Origin: Sulfidibacter corallicola
Lineage (GTDB): Bacteria > Acidobacteriota > Holophagae > Acanthopleuribacterales > Acanthopleuribacteraceae
NCBI RefSeq assembly: GCF_017498545.1
Contig: NZ_CP071793.1
Coordinates: 248,001 to 312,000 of the forward strand
Reading direction: 5' to 3'
DNA: 64,000 bases
Shown here: positions 40,457-48,972 of the stretch, one piece after another
Numbering within the stretch: position 1 is the stretch's first letter
How the letters are laid out: each line of letters starts with the position of its first letter
Notes under the pieces: generated by a model
What the model saw: only the letters and a program-made list of their open reading frames with translations
The model's database searches: none
Told to the model about the DNA's origin: nothing
Made by a program: the position numbers and the translations under genes

Positions 40457-41290
40457 GAAGTGATCCATGACCAGAGTTCCCGCATGCTTTGAGGGCCGGC
40501 GGGGTGGTAGGTTGGCCGGCCCGGCCGACACTTCGAAGCGATCGAGCCTGCGTGAATACGAAACGTCAAAGAGCGAAGCATCAATAGAAGCGGAAGCTTT
40601 GGAATGTGCGACCAGCGGTCGCACCTACCTGGCCTTGGCGGCCCTGCCCGAGGATTCACTCAGGCAGCCGGGCCACCATGCCTGCTAGCTTCGCGTGGTT
40701 TTAATCTCGAAATCGAGCCGGGCGCCCGCGCGGTTTGTTCGTGGCTCTCTTGAAACCAAGTAGCTCGGAGTCCCCGGATTCTGAGAGATTCGTCGTGCCA
40801 GGTAGGTTCATCCGCCGGATGAACTTGCCGAAGTGATCCATGACCAGAGTTCCCGCATGCTTTGAGGGTCGGCGGGGTGGTAGATTGGCCGGCTCGGCCG
40901 ACACATCGAAGCGATCGAGCCTGCGTGAATACGAAACGTCAAAGAGCGAAGCATCAATAGAAGCGGAAGCTTTGGAATGTGCGACCAGCGGTCGCACCTA
41001 CCTGGCCTTGGCGGCCCTGCCCGAGGATTCACTCAGGCAGCCGGGACCACCATGCCTGCTAGCTTCGCGTGGTTTTAATCTCGAAATCAAGCCGGGCGCC
41101 CGCGCGGTTTGTTCGTGGCTCTCTTGAAACCAAGTAGCTCGGAGCCCCCGGATTCTGAGAGATTCGTCGTGCCAGGTAGGTTCATCCGCCGGATGAACTT
41201 GTCGAAGTGATCCTTGATCAGAGTTCCCGCATGCTTTGAGGGTCGGCGGGGTGGTAGGTTGGCCGGCTCGGCCGACACTTCGAAGCGGGC
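40457..41290 (+). repeat. 373/374-bp tandem direct repeat, about 2.2 copies
   Basis: Unit 1 begins at 40457, unit 2 at 40830 and a partial third at 41204, each starting gaagtgatcc(a/t)tga(c/t)cagag. Units 1 and 2 differ at only a handful of positions, mostly in the palindrome stem (ggccggcccggcc versus ggccggctcggcc), with one single-base length change near 41044. Each unit carries three cassettes: a GTTGGCC type, a GTGCGACC type in inverted orientation and a GTTCATCC type. Confidence 0.92.
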
Positions 41291-41911
41291 CATGCTTCGC
41301 AAGGTCGAGCGGATAATGAGCGAAGCAGATAAGCCGGGTCTCTGGATCTCTCGATGATCGATATCGACCTGTGCTAGGTCGCCTCGATTGGTTGAGCACA
41401 GCCGGTATGGCAGGGCCGGTAAGACAGGGGCGGTAAGGCAAGCTGGCTTACCGCCCCTGCCAAGCCTACGGCACGGTGCCTCTTTCGAGATTCGGGAACT
41501 TCAGCCCCAGGTACTTCGGTCGAGACGAACCATCGCGAGTGGGAGCTTCGCTCTTGGGAATTGCGTGGGCTCGTGGGTTGAGCGACTTCGAAAAGTCGGC
41601 CCGGCGGGCCAACCTACAGGCCTGGCTCTCCCCTCACGATGGGGGAACCTTGGACCTTACGGCTTTCGATGGGGGTGGTGAGGGAAAGAATCGGCTTTGC
41701 TCTTTGGCGCAATGGGTTGTCGTTGCTTGAGTTGCTTCGATTGGTGGAGCAAGCTGCTCCACCTACAGGCCTGGCTCTCCTCTCACGATGGGGGAACCTT
41801 GGACCTTACGGCTTTCGATGGGGGTGGTGAGGGAAAGAATCGGCTTTGCTCTTTGGCGCAATTGATTGCTGTTGCTTGGGTTACTTCGACGTGTCGGCCC
41901 GGCGGGCCAAC
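40511..41911. repeat. Palindrome-cassette array 3
   Basis: Cassettes lie at 40511-40529, 40606-40624, 40806-40824, 40884-40902, 40979-40997, 41180-41198, 41259-41277, 41425-41459 (13-bp stem caggggcggtaag), 41595-41613, 41743-41763 and 41893-41911. Five stem types appear. The last three copies are inverted with nearly identical 148-150-bp spacers. The array occupies the space between the DUF1579-like gene and the GT2 gene. Confidence 0.85.
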
Positions 41912-42226
41912 CTACAGGCTTTACGTCTCTTGTGCGCATGTGGGCTTTCCGAATCGGCTCTCCTCGCGTGTTTCTTTCTCGAAATCGAGCTGGGCGCCCG
42001 CTGGTTCGTGGCCCCTGGAAACCAAGAGGTGTCACATCCAAAAATGGAGATTGAAACCCCGCCGAGACCTACGGCCACCGCCCCATTTCACGTAGATTTG
42101 AGGAAGATTATTTTTTTGTAACGGTTCATTCAAACCACGTCGAGCTAGGCTTTTTTTCGAGCCGGAACGCCTGCGGCACCAAGCCGCCGGGCGCCGCTCG
42201 CAATGCCGCCGAAAGGGAGATGAATC

Positions 42227-43030
42227 GTGAGTATCAGTGTTGTCGCGCCTGTTTTCAACGAATTGGAAAACCTGGAACCGCTGGTTCACCGCGTGTGTCG
42301 CGCCATGGAGGAGAACCACATCACCCAGTGGGAACTGATCCTGGTCGATGACGGCTCCCGCGATGGATCGACCGAACGCATCAACGACATCGCGACGCGC
42401 CAACGTCGGGTCCGACCCCTTCATTTCGATCGCAACTACGGGCAAACCGCGGCCATGGACGCGGGCATGCGCCACGCCAGGTTTCCGCTGGTCCTGACCA
42501 TGGACGCCGATCTCCAGAATGACCCCGCCGACCTGCCGCGCCTGCTCGAAAGCATGGCGCCCGGTGTGGGCTGCGTGTGCGGCGTGCGCCTCAACCGCAA
42601 CGACAGCGCGGTGCGCAGGCTCTCCTCCAGGATCGCCAATTGGGTGCGCAACCGCCTCTCCGACGAAAACATCACCGACACCGGCTGCAGCCTGAAGCTG
42701 TTTCGCAAGGAGTGCATCGACCGGCTCAAGCTCTACGAGGGCATGCACCGGTTCCTGCCGATCTTGGTGAAGATGGAGGGATACGAGGTCGTGGAAGTGC
42801 CCGTGAACCATCTGCCGCGGCTGAAGGGCGTTTCCAAGTACGGGATTCGCAACCGGTTGCTGCGCTCCTTCCTGGATTTGCTGGCCGTGCGCTGGATGAA
42901 AAAGCGGCGCCTGAACTACCGGGTCGCCCGGAACGGAGCGGCGAAAGTGCATTCGGCCGAGGCATTTCGTGCGGAGGCGTCCCAGGCGGCCGAGTCACCC
43001 AACCGGCTGGTGGCCAACCATGCCTCCTGA
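42227..43030 (+). CDS. Family 2 glycosyltransferase (polyprenyl-phosphate sugar transferase type)
   Basis: This 267-residue GT-A enzyme probably moves a sugar from a nucleotide donor to a polyprenyl phosphate. It has an N-terminal VVAPVFNELENLEPL strand-loop, donor-binding LILVDDGSRDGST, and metal-binding MDADLQNDP. A DTGCSLKLFRKE acceptor segment follows, then a conserved HLPRLKGVSKYG motif as in DPM1/ArnC-type enzymes. No membrane helices are present. The GTG start at 42227 follows GGGAG. It overlaps the LAB_N gene and is the first of three coupled genes, which suggests the lipid-linked sugar made here is used by the PMT-family transferase. Confidence 0.9.
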   Translation: MSISVVAPVFNELENLEPLVHRVCRAMEENHITQWELILVDDGSRDGSTERINDIATRQRRVRPLHFDRNYGQTAAMDAGMRHARFPLVLTMDADLQNDPADLPRLLESMAPGVGCVCGVRLNRNDSAVRRLSSRIANWVRNRLSDENITDTGCSLKLFRKECIDRLKLYEGMHRFLPILVKMEGYEVVEVPVNHLPRLKGVSKYGIRNRLLRSFLDLLAVRWMKKRRLNYRVARNGAAKVHSAEAFRAEASQAAESPNRLVANHAS

Positions 43031-43322
43031 TTCGGTGCTAGAATTTTTGAGCAGTCCCCTGGCCGTCCTGGGTTTCCTCGGTCAGGCGCTCTTCTTCGGT
43101 CGGTGGATCATCCAGTGGCTGGTTTCGGAGCGCCGCAAGGCATCGTACGTGCCCGTCGCCTTTTGGTGGCTCAGCTTGGCTGGCGGTCTGTTGTTGCTGA
43201 CCTACGCGGCGCTTCGTCGTGACCCGGTCTTCGTGCTGGGTCAGATCGTGGGTGTCCTCAATTACCTGCGCAACATCGTGCTCATTCATCAACGACCTGC
43301 CGTCGAACAGGTGGCCACTTGA
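43020..43322 (+). CDS. LAB_N-type small membrane protein
   Basis: The 100-residue protein has three predicted membrane helices and matches the lipid A biosynthesis N-terminal (LAB_N) domain: an LGFLGQALFFGRWIIQWLVSE start and an FWWLSLAGGLLLLTYAALRR middle, then VLGQIVGVLNYLRNIVLIH. This fold is often found next to GT2 and PMT enzymes and may help flip or pass lipid-linked sugars. The ATG at 43020 overlaps the GT2 stop by 11 bp, and its own stop overlaps the next TTG start. Confidence 0.88.
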   Translation: MPPDSVLEFLSSPLAVLGFLGQALFFGRWIIQWLVSERRKASYVPVAFWWLSLAGGLLLLTYAALRRDPVFVLGQIVGVLNYLRNIVLIHQRPAVEQVAT

Positions 43323-45001
43323 CCGACCGCCCCGCCGCAACGCATGGAAACGAAACTCCGCCGGATGCCCGATCGTGGGTGCTGGGATCGCTCGTGCTGC
43401 TGGTCCTGTGTTTCCTGGTGGGGTTGGGCAGCTTCGATCTGTCGGCCCCGGACGAGCCGAGGTATGCGTTGGTCGCGCGCGAGATGATCGACGAGGGGCA
43501 CTGGCTGTTCCTGCACCGCAACGACCAGCCCTATGCGCACAAACCGCCGCTGTTTTTCTGGAGCATCGCGATCCTTTCGCTGCTGAACGGCGGTGAGGTG
43601 AACGCTTGGACGGCCCGCCTGCCTTCGGCGCTTTCGGCCATTGCGCTTCTGGTCCTGGTGGCCTTGTGGGCCGGTGACGGCAGGAAGGAACGGCCGCTGG
43701 GCCTGGTGACGGCGATGGTGCTGGGCACCGGCTTCACGTTCATGCTGCAGGCGCATCGGGCCCAGATCGACCTGCTGCTGTGCCTGTTGACGACCGCCTC
43801 CTTGTGTCACGCCTATCGAGACATTCGCTGCCGCGATGCGCAACGGCCGTGGGTGACCGGGCTGCTGTGGGGCTTGGCGGTATTGGCCAAGGGACCGGTG
43901 GGATACCTGGTACCGGCGGGGGCGCTGGCGCTGTATCTCCTGGTGTCCGAGGATCGAAAACTGCGCGATTTTCCCGTGAGGGCATTACTGTGGGGCCTGC
44001 TGCCGCCGGCGCTTTGGCTGGCGGGCCTGTTGGTGGAGAGCGCGCTGACCCAGCAATGGTCCTACGTGCAGAGCCTGGTGTTCAAACAGACGGTCGTGCG
44101 CTACTTCCATGCCTGGCACCATCACCAACCCTTCTATTATTTCTTGCGGGTCTTGCTGACGGACTTTTTCCCATGGAGCCCCCTACTCCTGTTGTCCCTG
44201 CCCTACGGCAAGCGGGCCTGGCGGCATTTGGACGAAAAGCAGCGGTTCTCGCTTGCCATGATCCTGTTCACGCTGGTGTTTTTCAGTGTGTCCAAGGGCA
44301 AGCGCAACATCTATATCCTTCCGCTCTATCCCTTTGCCGCATATCTGGTTGCGCGTTTCATCCATCCTTGGCGCCTCAATCCGCACGTTCGCATGGGCAT
44401 GGCTTGGGCCGCGTTGCCGCTGGCCCTGTTGGGGCTGGGCCTGTTCGGCGCCGCCATGGGTTGGTTCGCGATACCCGCGCTCGAGGATACCGGGCTGGTC
44501 ATCCCCGCGATGGGGCTGGGTTTGTTCGCCTTGCCGATGGGGTGTTGCGGCCTGGCGGCGCTCATGTGCATCCGGTTGCGGCGAACCAAGCCAGCCTTCG
44601 GGCTGATTTTCGCCTCGGTGGTCCTGTTGAACCTGATGGTCTGGCAGGTCCTGCTGCCGTGGATCGCACCCGTGCGCAGTGCGCGCCTGTTCATGGAGGA
44701 CGTGAATCGCATCGTGACCCCCGCCGATCCGGAACGACCGGTGGGCATGGTCCAGTTTCGCGCCGCCTATCGGTTCTATGGCCAGCGACCCCTGGTCGAA
44801 CTCAAAACGCCCGATCCCGAGTTTCCCCACCTACCGAGCCTCGAGGACTTTCTGAACGACCATCCTCGCGGTTGGGTGATCGTTCGCGAAGAGCATTTCG
44901 AGCAATATCCCGAGGACCTACGCGCGCGGCTGCATCCCTACGTGGAACGGCGGGTGAGCAACAAGCGCATGCTGTTGCTCGGGACCGTCGCACCGAAGTA
45001 G
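43319..45001 (+). CDS. PMT/ArnT-family glycosyltransferase (GT39/GT83-like)
   Basis: The 560-residue polytopic enzyme probably transfers a sugar from a polyprenyl phosphate donor to lipid A or another envelope acceptor on the periplasmic side. Evidence: the first loop carries the PMT acidic motif (SAPDEPRYALVAREM), then HKPPLFFWS as in ArnT, VLAKGPVGYLVPAG and DFFPWSPLLLLSLPY. At least ten hydrophobic helices follow, with a soluble C-terminal tail. The start is TTG at 43319, sharing bases with the LAB_N stop (TTGA), so translation is coupled. The sugar and acceptor are not identifiable. Confidence 0.88.
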   Translation: MTDRPAATHGNETPPDARSWVLGSLVLLVLCFLVGLGSFDLSAPDEPRYALVAREMIDEGHWLFLHRNDQPYAHKPPLFFWSIAILSLLNGGEVNAWTARLPSALSAIALLVLVALWAGDGRKERPLGLVTAMVLGTGFTFMLQAHRAQIDLLLCLLTTASLCHAYRDIRCRDAQRPWVTGLLWGLAVLAKGPVGYLVPAGALALYLLVSEDRKLRDFPVRALLWGLLPPALWLAGLLVESALTQQWSYVQSLVFKQTVVRYFHAWHHHQPFYYFLRVLLTDFFPWSPLLLLSLPYGKRAWRHLDEKQRFSLAMILFTLVFFSVSKGKRNIYILPLYPFAAYLVARFIHPWRLNPHVRMGMAWAALPLALLGLGLFGAAMGWFAIPALEDTGLVIPAMGLGLFALPMGCCGLAALMCIRLRRTKPAFGLIFASVVLLNLMVWQVLLPWIAPVRSARLFMEDVNRIVTPADPERPVGMVQFRAAYRFYGQRPLVELKTPDPEFPHLPSLEDFLNDHPRGWVIVREEHFEQYPEDLRARLHPYVERRVSNKRMLLLGTVAPK

Positions 45002-45012
45002 GATGGCGCCGC

Positions 45013-46446
45013 TCATGGAGACTTGGGGGCCGTGTGGGACGGCACTTCGACGGTAAACCGGGTGCCGCCTTCCGGCTGTGGCTCGCAACGAATTTGGCCG
45101 CCCATGGCCTGTAACACCGCCTTGCAGTAGCTGAGGCCGAGACCATGGCCGCCACCGCTGCGACTCTGATCCACACGGAAAAAGGGTTCGAACACCCGGT
45201 CCACGTCCGTTTCCGCGATACCGATGCCGCTGTCGGTGACCTGCAGTCGGGCTCCCTCGGCGGTGGCGGTCAGCGTAACCTCGATCCAGCCTCGTTCGGT
45301 GTACTTGATGGCATTTTCGATCAGGTTGGCCACGATGCGTTGCAGCGCACGTGCATCACCCTGGATGTGCTGGGTTTCTGGGAGATTCAGGCGTAAGTCC
45401 AGGCCTTTCCCCTCGATCGCGGGGCGAAAGAGCTCGCAACCCTCGGCTACCTCCGCGGCCCAGTCGAAGCGTTCGTGCCGCCAGGGGTGCAGGCCCGAAT
45501 CGGCCGAGGTGATTTCCAGCAGCGATTCCAACAGAACCATGATGCGGTCGCATTCGCCCACGACCGCCGCCCCGAACTCCAGATCTCCGGAGCCCCGCCG
45601 TACCCGCTCCTCGCCGAGCCCGCGCAGCCGGGTGATCGGCGTCTTGAGGTCGTGGGCGAAGTGATCCATCACCATTTTCAGGTTTTGCACGAGGCGGCGG
45701 ATGCGCCCCTGCATCTCGTTGAAGGTCCCGGCCAATTCGTCGGTCTCGCGGAATCCGGTGGGCAGCTCGACCTGCTCGCCGAGCTGGTTTCGTCCGCGAA
45801 TGGATTGGGCCTTGCGGGTCACCGCCCGCACCCCCTGAATGGCCTTGCGGGTGTTCAGGAAGCTGAAGCCGACCGTGAGGATCATGGTCGTAAGGGCGCC
45901 GACCACGAAGATGAGCCGGGATTGGTGGATTTGGCGGCGGAGCTCGACCGTATCGAGGCCGACACGCAGGATGTGGTCTTCCGAAAGTCGGTAGTAGAGC
46001 AACCGGACGATCCGGCCCTCGAGGTCCTGGGTCTCCCAGCGAAAGGCATACAGCTCCAGCCCCGCCAAGCCGGTTACCGATGAGGTCAAGTCCTGCCAGT
46101 GAAGTGGTTCCGATCCGGCCAGAAGGTGGCCCTCGCCGTCCAGCAGTTGGAAGATCGAGTGGGCGATGCCGTGGGCCAAGCCGAACTGTTCCAAGAGCCG
46201 GGCCCAATCCCGCCGGGTCGGGGTGGGACTGATGCGATCGATCTCGGTGGTCAGGACCATGACGTGGGTCTGCAGTTCGCTGTCCAGGTCCTCCCACAGT
46301 TTTCCGCGCAAGTAGCCGTCCAAGAGGCCGAAGGTGATCAGGAACGCGATGCCCAGCACCGCGAGGTTCACCAGAACCAGGTGGGAAAGCAGCGAAGGCG
46401 ATCGTTTCGTCGCCGGATCCGGTAGAGTGGCCGGGGGGAAACTCAT
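45013..46446 (-). CDS. HAMP-type sensor histidine kinase
   Basis: The 477-residue membrane kinase has TM1 (about 21-43), a periplasmic sensor region of about 130 residues, TM2 (about 177-198), HAMP (199-255), HisKA with His265 in FAHDLKTPITRLRG and a HATPase domain (NLIENAIKYTERG, DSGIGIAETD, GGGHGLGLSYCKA). The ATG at 46446 overlaps the response-regulator stop by 4 bp (ATGA), so the two are translated together. They face away from the porin and PstS-like genes and may control them. Confidence 0.93.
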   Translation of the reverse strand: MSFPPATLPDPATKRSPSLLSHLVLVNLAVLGIAFLITFGLLDGYLRGKLWEDLDSELQTHVMVLTTEIDRISPTPTRRDWARLLEQFGLAHGIAHSIFQLLDGEGHLLAGSEPLHWQDLTSSVTGLAGLELYAFRWETQDLEGRIVRLLYYRLSEDHILRVGLDTVELRRQIHQSRLIFVVGALTTMILTVGFSFLNTRKAIQGVRAVTRKAQSIRGRNQLGEQVELPTGFRETDELAGTFNEMQGRIRRLVQNLKMVMDHFAHDLKTPITRLRGLGEERVRRGSGDLEFGAAVVGECDRIMVLLESLLEITSADSGLHPWRHERFDWAAEVAEGCELFRPAIEGKGLDLRLNLPETQHIQGDARALQRIVANLIENAIKYTERGWIEVTLTATAEGARLQVTDSGIGIAETDVDRVFEPFFRVDQSRSGGGHGLGLSYCKAVLQAMGGQIRCEPQPEGGTRFTVEVPSHTAPKSP

Positions 46447-47111
46447 TCGCTTTTCAGCAGGTAGCCCACGCCGCGAATGGTGTGGATCAAGGCCTTGTCG
46501 AAGGGGCGATCGACTTTGTCTCGAAGCGCGGACATGCGGACTTGCACGATGTTGGTGCCGGGATCGAAGTTGTAGTTCCAGACATTGCGAATGATCATGC
46601 TCTTGGAAACGATCTCGCCGGCGTGTTCCATCAGGTAGGCCAGCAGCTCGAACTCCTTGTTCTGTAGGGGGATGGCCGTCTCGTTGCGCCAAGCGACACG
46701 CTCGTGCAGGTCCAGCACCAGGTCGCCCGCGACCAGGCGGTCCCTTTCCTTGTTCACGCGACGCAACAGGGCGCGTACCCGTGCCAGGAGTTCGGTGAAC
46801 GCGAAGGGTTTGGTCAGGTAGTCGTCGCCGCCCGTTTCGAGACCGCGGACTCGGTCCTCCACGTCCTGGCGGGCGCTGAGGAACAGGATGGGCATGTCGC
46901 GATGGGCCGCGCGGAGCTGGCGAACCAGCGAGAATCCGTCGAGGCCCGGCAGCATGATGTCCACGATCAGCAAATCGAAGCGTTCCTGTTCCGCGAGGCG
47001 TTTTCCGCTCAGTCCGTCCGGCGCCAGGTCGACCCGATAACCCTCTTCTTCGAGGCCACGTCGCACGAAATCGGAGACGCCCGGATTGTCTTCCACCAAT
47101 AAGATTCTCAT
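46443..47111 (-). CDS. OmpR/PhoB-family response regulator
   Basis: The 222-residue regulator has a receiver (Glu7/Asp8, phospho-acceptor Asp51 in LLIVDIMLPG, Lys in YLTKPF) and a winged-helix DNA-binding domain (LQNKEFELLAYLMEH, VRMSALRDKVDRP, IHTIRGVGYLL). The ATG at 47111 follows AGGA. Its kinase overlaps it downstream. The porin start lies about 190 bp away in the opposite direction, so a shared control region at 47112-47298 is likely. Confidence 0.94.
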   Translation of the reverse strand: MRILLVEDNPGVSDFVRRGLEEEGYRVDLAPDGLSGKRLAEQERFDLLIVDIMLPGLDGFSLVRQLRAAHRDMPILFLSARQDVEDRVRGLETGGDDYLTKPFAFTELLARVRALLRRVNKERDRLVAGDLVLDLHERVAWRNETAIPLQNKEFELLAYLMEHAGEIVSKSMIIRNVWNYNFDPGTNIVQVRMSALRDKVDRPFDKALIHTIRGVGYLLKSE

Positions 47112-47298
47112 GTCTGTATCCTACTGGAAAAATGATATGATCGGCATCATTTTCGGTTCCCCTCGCTCGCGGCGCAACGTCGGCGGGAACCGCGTGCGGC
47201 GGGAGGTCCCCGCAGTCGGCCTCGTGAACGAACTCGGGACCGGTCGGCCTGTGGAACAGGAGCCCGACAAGGGTCGGCGCGCATTGGTCAGGAATATC

Positions 47299-48333
47299 AT
47301 GACAGGATCCTCGCCCTTGAAACAAGTCCTCTGGTGCCTCGCGACCCTGTGGTTGTGGACGCCCTGCCTGGGCGAGGAGCCCACCGAACCGGCCGAGACC
47401 CCATACCGCTTCGAGGATCACTTTACCTTCGGTGCTTGGGCCGACATGCTCTACATGGACAGCGATGCCGACGACGAGCAGGAGTTCTTCGACGTCGCGC
47501 ACCTCTATGTGTTCGGCAAATACACCTTCGGCAAGCGTTGGAGCAGCTTCGCGGAGGTCGCCTTCGAGCAGGAACCCAACCTGCAGGGCGAGGCGGACGA
47601 CGAGCTGAGTTTGGAGCGCCTCTACCTGCAGTACGATTGGCGCGAGTGGGTCAATTTGCGGTTGGGGAAGTTCGACACCCGCGCGGGCATCATCAAGCCG
47701 ATTCACTGGGCGATCACGCTCGATTCGATTCGTCGGCCGATCATGGAGGACAACAGCTACGTGCCCGCCAAGTCGGTGGGCCTGGAAGTGTTCGGCAAAC
47801 GCTATTTCGGCGAGCGCGAGTTCAACTACAGCTTCGCCCTGTCCCACAGTGAAAACGAAGTCACCGACGATCATCCGATCGACCGCGCCAAGAGTGTGGG
47901 TCTCGACCTACAGTGGCAGCGATTCGACAGGTATCGCTACGGCTTTTCCTACATCCTGTACCGCGATCCCAAGGACAAGGACCGCTCCGTGGAGGCGTGG
48001 CTTCCCTACGCCGAGGTCTGGTTCTGGGATCGGGCGCTGCTGTTCCGGGTGGAGGTGCTGAACCTGACCCGCAACAAGGCTCCCGACCTGCTGGCCTGGT
48101 ACGCCAAGGCCAAATGGCAGATCTCGCGAGAGTGGACGCTCAACTTTCGGCACGATCAGGGTGAGGACGAGCTTTCGGCCCAGGGCCGCGAGCGGCACTC
48201 GCAAAGCTTGACCCTGGCCTTTTTCCCCAGCCGCCAGTGGCGTTTCCGGGTGGAGCTGTCGCAAAACCACATCGAGAGCGATCCCCGCCAGAACTTCACC
48301 CAATGGTTGGGTTGGGCGGGATGGATTTTCTGA
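47299..48333 (+). CDS. Porin-like outer-membrane beta-barrel protein
   Basis: The 344-residue protein has a signal peptide (about 1-24, after TPCLG) and repeated amphipathic strands with aromatic girdles: FTFGAWADMLYMDSDADD, FGKRWSSFAEVAFEQEP, LYLQYDWREWVNLRLGKF, RYRYGFSYILYRDP and a C-terminal FTQWLGWAGWIF ending in phenylalanine, as barrel proteins do. The DTRAGIIKP loop recalls OprO/OprP-type porins, but selectivity cannot be read. The ATG at 47299 follows AGGA and is preferred to the upstream ATG at 47086, which overlaps the regulator gene. Confidence 0.85.
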   Translation: MTGSSPLKQVLWCLATLWLWTPCLGEEPTEPAETPYRFEDHFTFGAWADMLYMDSDADDEQEFFDVAHLYVFGKYTFGKRWSSFAEVAFEQEPNLQGEADDELSLERLYLQYDWREWVNLRLGKFDTRAGIIKPIHWAITLDSIRRPIMEDNSYVPAKSVGLEVFGKRYFGEREFNYSFALSHSENEVTDDHPIDRAKSVGLDLQWQRFDRYRYGFSYILYRDPKDKDRSVEAWLPYAEVWFWDRALLFRVEVLNLTRNKAPDLLAWYAKAKWQISREWTLNFRHDQGEDELSAQGRERHSQSLTLAFFPSRQWRFRVELSQNHIESDPRQNFTQWLGWAGWIF

Positions 48334-48752
48334 TGATCTGGCGATGCCTGGTATTGGGGTGCCTGTTGCAGGCGAGTGCGTGGGGCCAGGACTTCCTGAT
48401 CGTCACCTCGACCGATACCCGCATCGAGAGCTTGAGCCGCTTCCAATTGCGGGAAATCTACCTGGGGAAGTTGAAATCGGTGGAGGGCGTGGTGCTGCGG
48501 CCGGTTCAGGTGAAGCGCAAGGATCATCTGCGCAAGTCGTTCGAGCGATTCGTGTTTTCCGATCGCTTCGACGTGAACGAGTACTGGCTGATCACCAAGC
48601 TGCAGGGGGGACCCGATCCGCCGCTGACGGTCAACGGCTGGGGTCTTGTGTTGGCCTATACCAGCCGCAACCCTGGCTTCGTGGGCTACATTCCCGCGGA
48701 CAAGGAGAGCGAACTGGGCAAATACGGCTTGAAGGTGATCGCGCTGCGCTGA
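48333..48752 (+). CDS. Small PstS-like periplasmic binding protein
   Basis: A signal peptide (about 1-17) precedes a domain of about 120 residues similar to the first lobe of PstS-like phosphate-binding proteins: FLIVTSTDTRIESLSRFQLREIYLGK is split by the strand-turn-helix typical of the family, followed by HLRKSFERFVFSD and a closing GFVGYIPADKES. At 139 residues it is far shorter than true PstS (about 330), so it may be a sensory or accessory binder rather than a transporter subunit. The ATG at 48333 overlaps the porin stop (TGATG), so the pair is coupled. Small PstS-like proteins next to porins are known in several Gram-negative groups. Confidence 0.78.
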   Translation: MIWRCLVLGCLLQASAWGQDFLIVTSTDTRIESLSRFQLREIYLGKLKSVEGVVLRPVQVKRKDHLRKSFERFVFSDRFDVNEYWLITKLQGGPDPPLTVNGWGLVLAYTSRNPGFVGYIPADKESELGKYGLKVIALR

Positions 48753-48938
48753 GCGGAGTGCCCGCCGAACCGGAGGAACCGCCAAGGCCTGCCCAACGCC
48801 TCGCTCTCGATGCGGGAACGCTCCATTTGCCTAGTTCGAAGGGGATCGGTGTCTCTTTCGGGTTGCGGGGGCTCCCGGCTCGTGTGGTTTCGATGTATCG
48901 CTCGACGTCTCGCTTCGCACGTGGGAGCTTCCGGCAGG

Positions 48939-48967
48939 AAAAAGGGAGGGGCGGCGCCCCTCCCTTT
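48939..48967 (-). terminator. Intrinsic terminator of the BNR protein gene
   Basis: A perfect 12-bp stem (arms 48941-48952 and 48956-48967, three-base loop) begins six bases past the stop codon of the minus-strand gene and is followed on that strand by TTTTT. The high-GC stem could also stop plus-strand transcripts from the porin side. Confidence 0.85.
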
Positions 48968-48972
48968 CGACA

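Noticed and set aside
40467..41441. Repeated short open frames in array 3
   Set aside because: They follow the 373/374-bp DNA repeat exactly and change frame with single-base differences, so they are not coding.
40511..41911. Integron attC sites with gene cassettes
   Set aside because: Spacers hold no genes, the R-box core sites are not recognisable, and no integrase gene is in the window.
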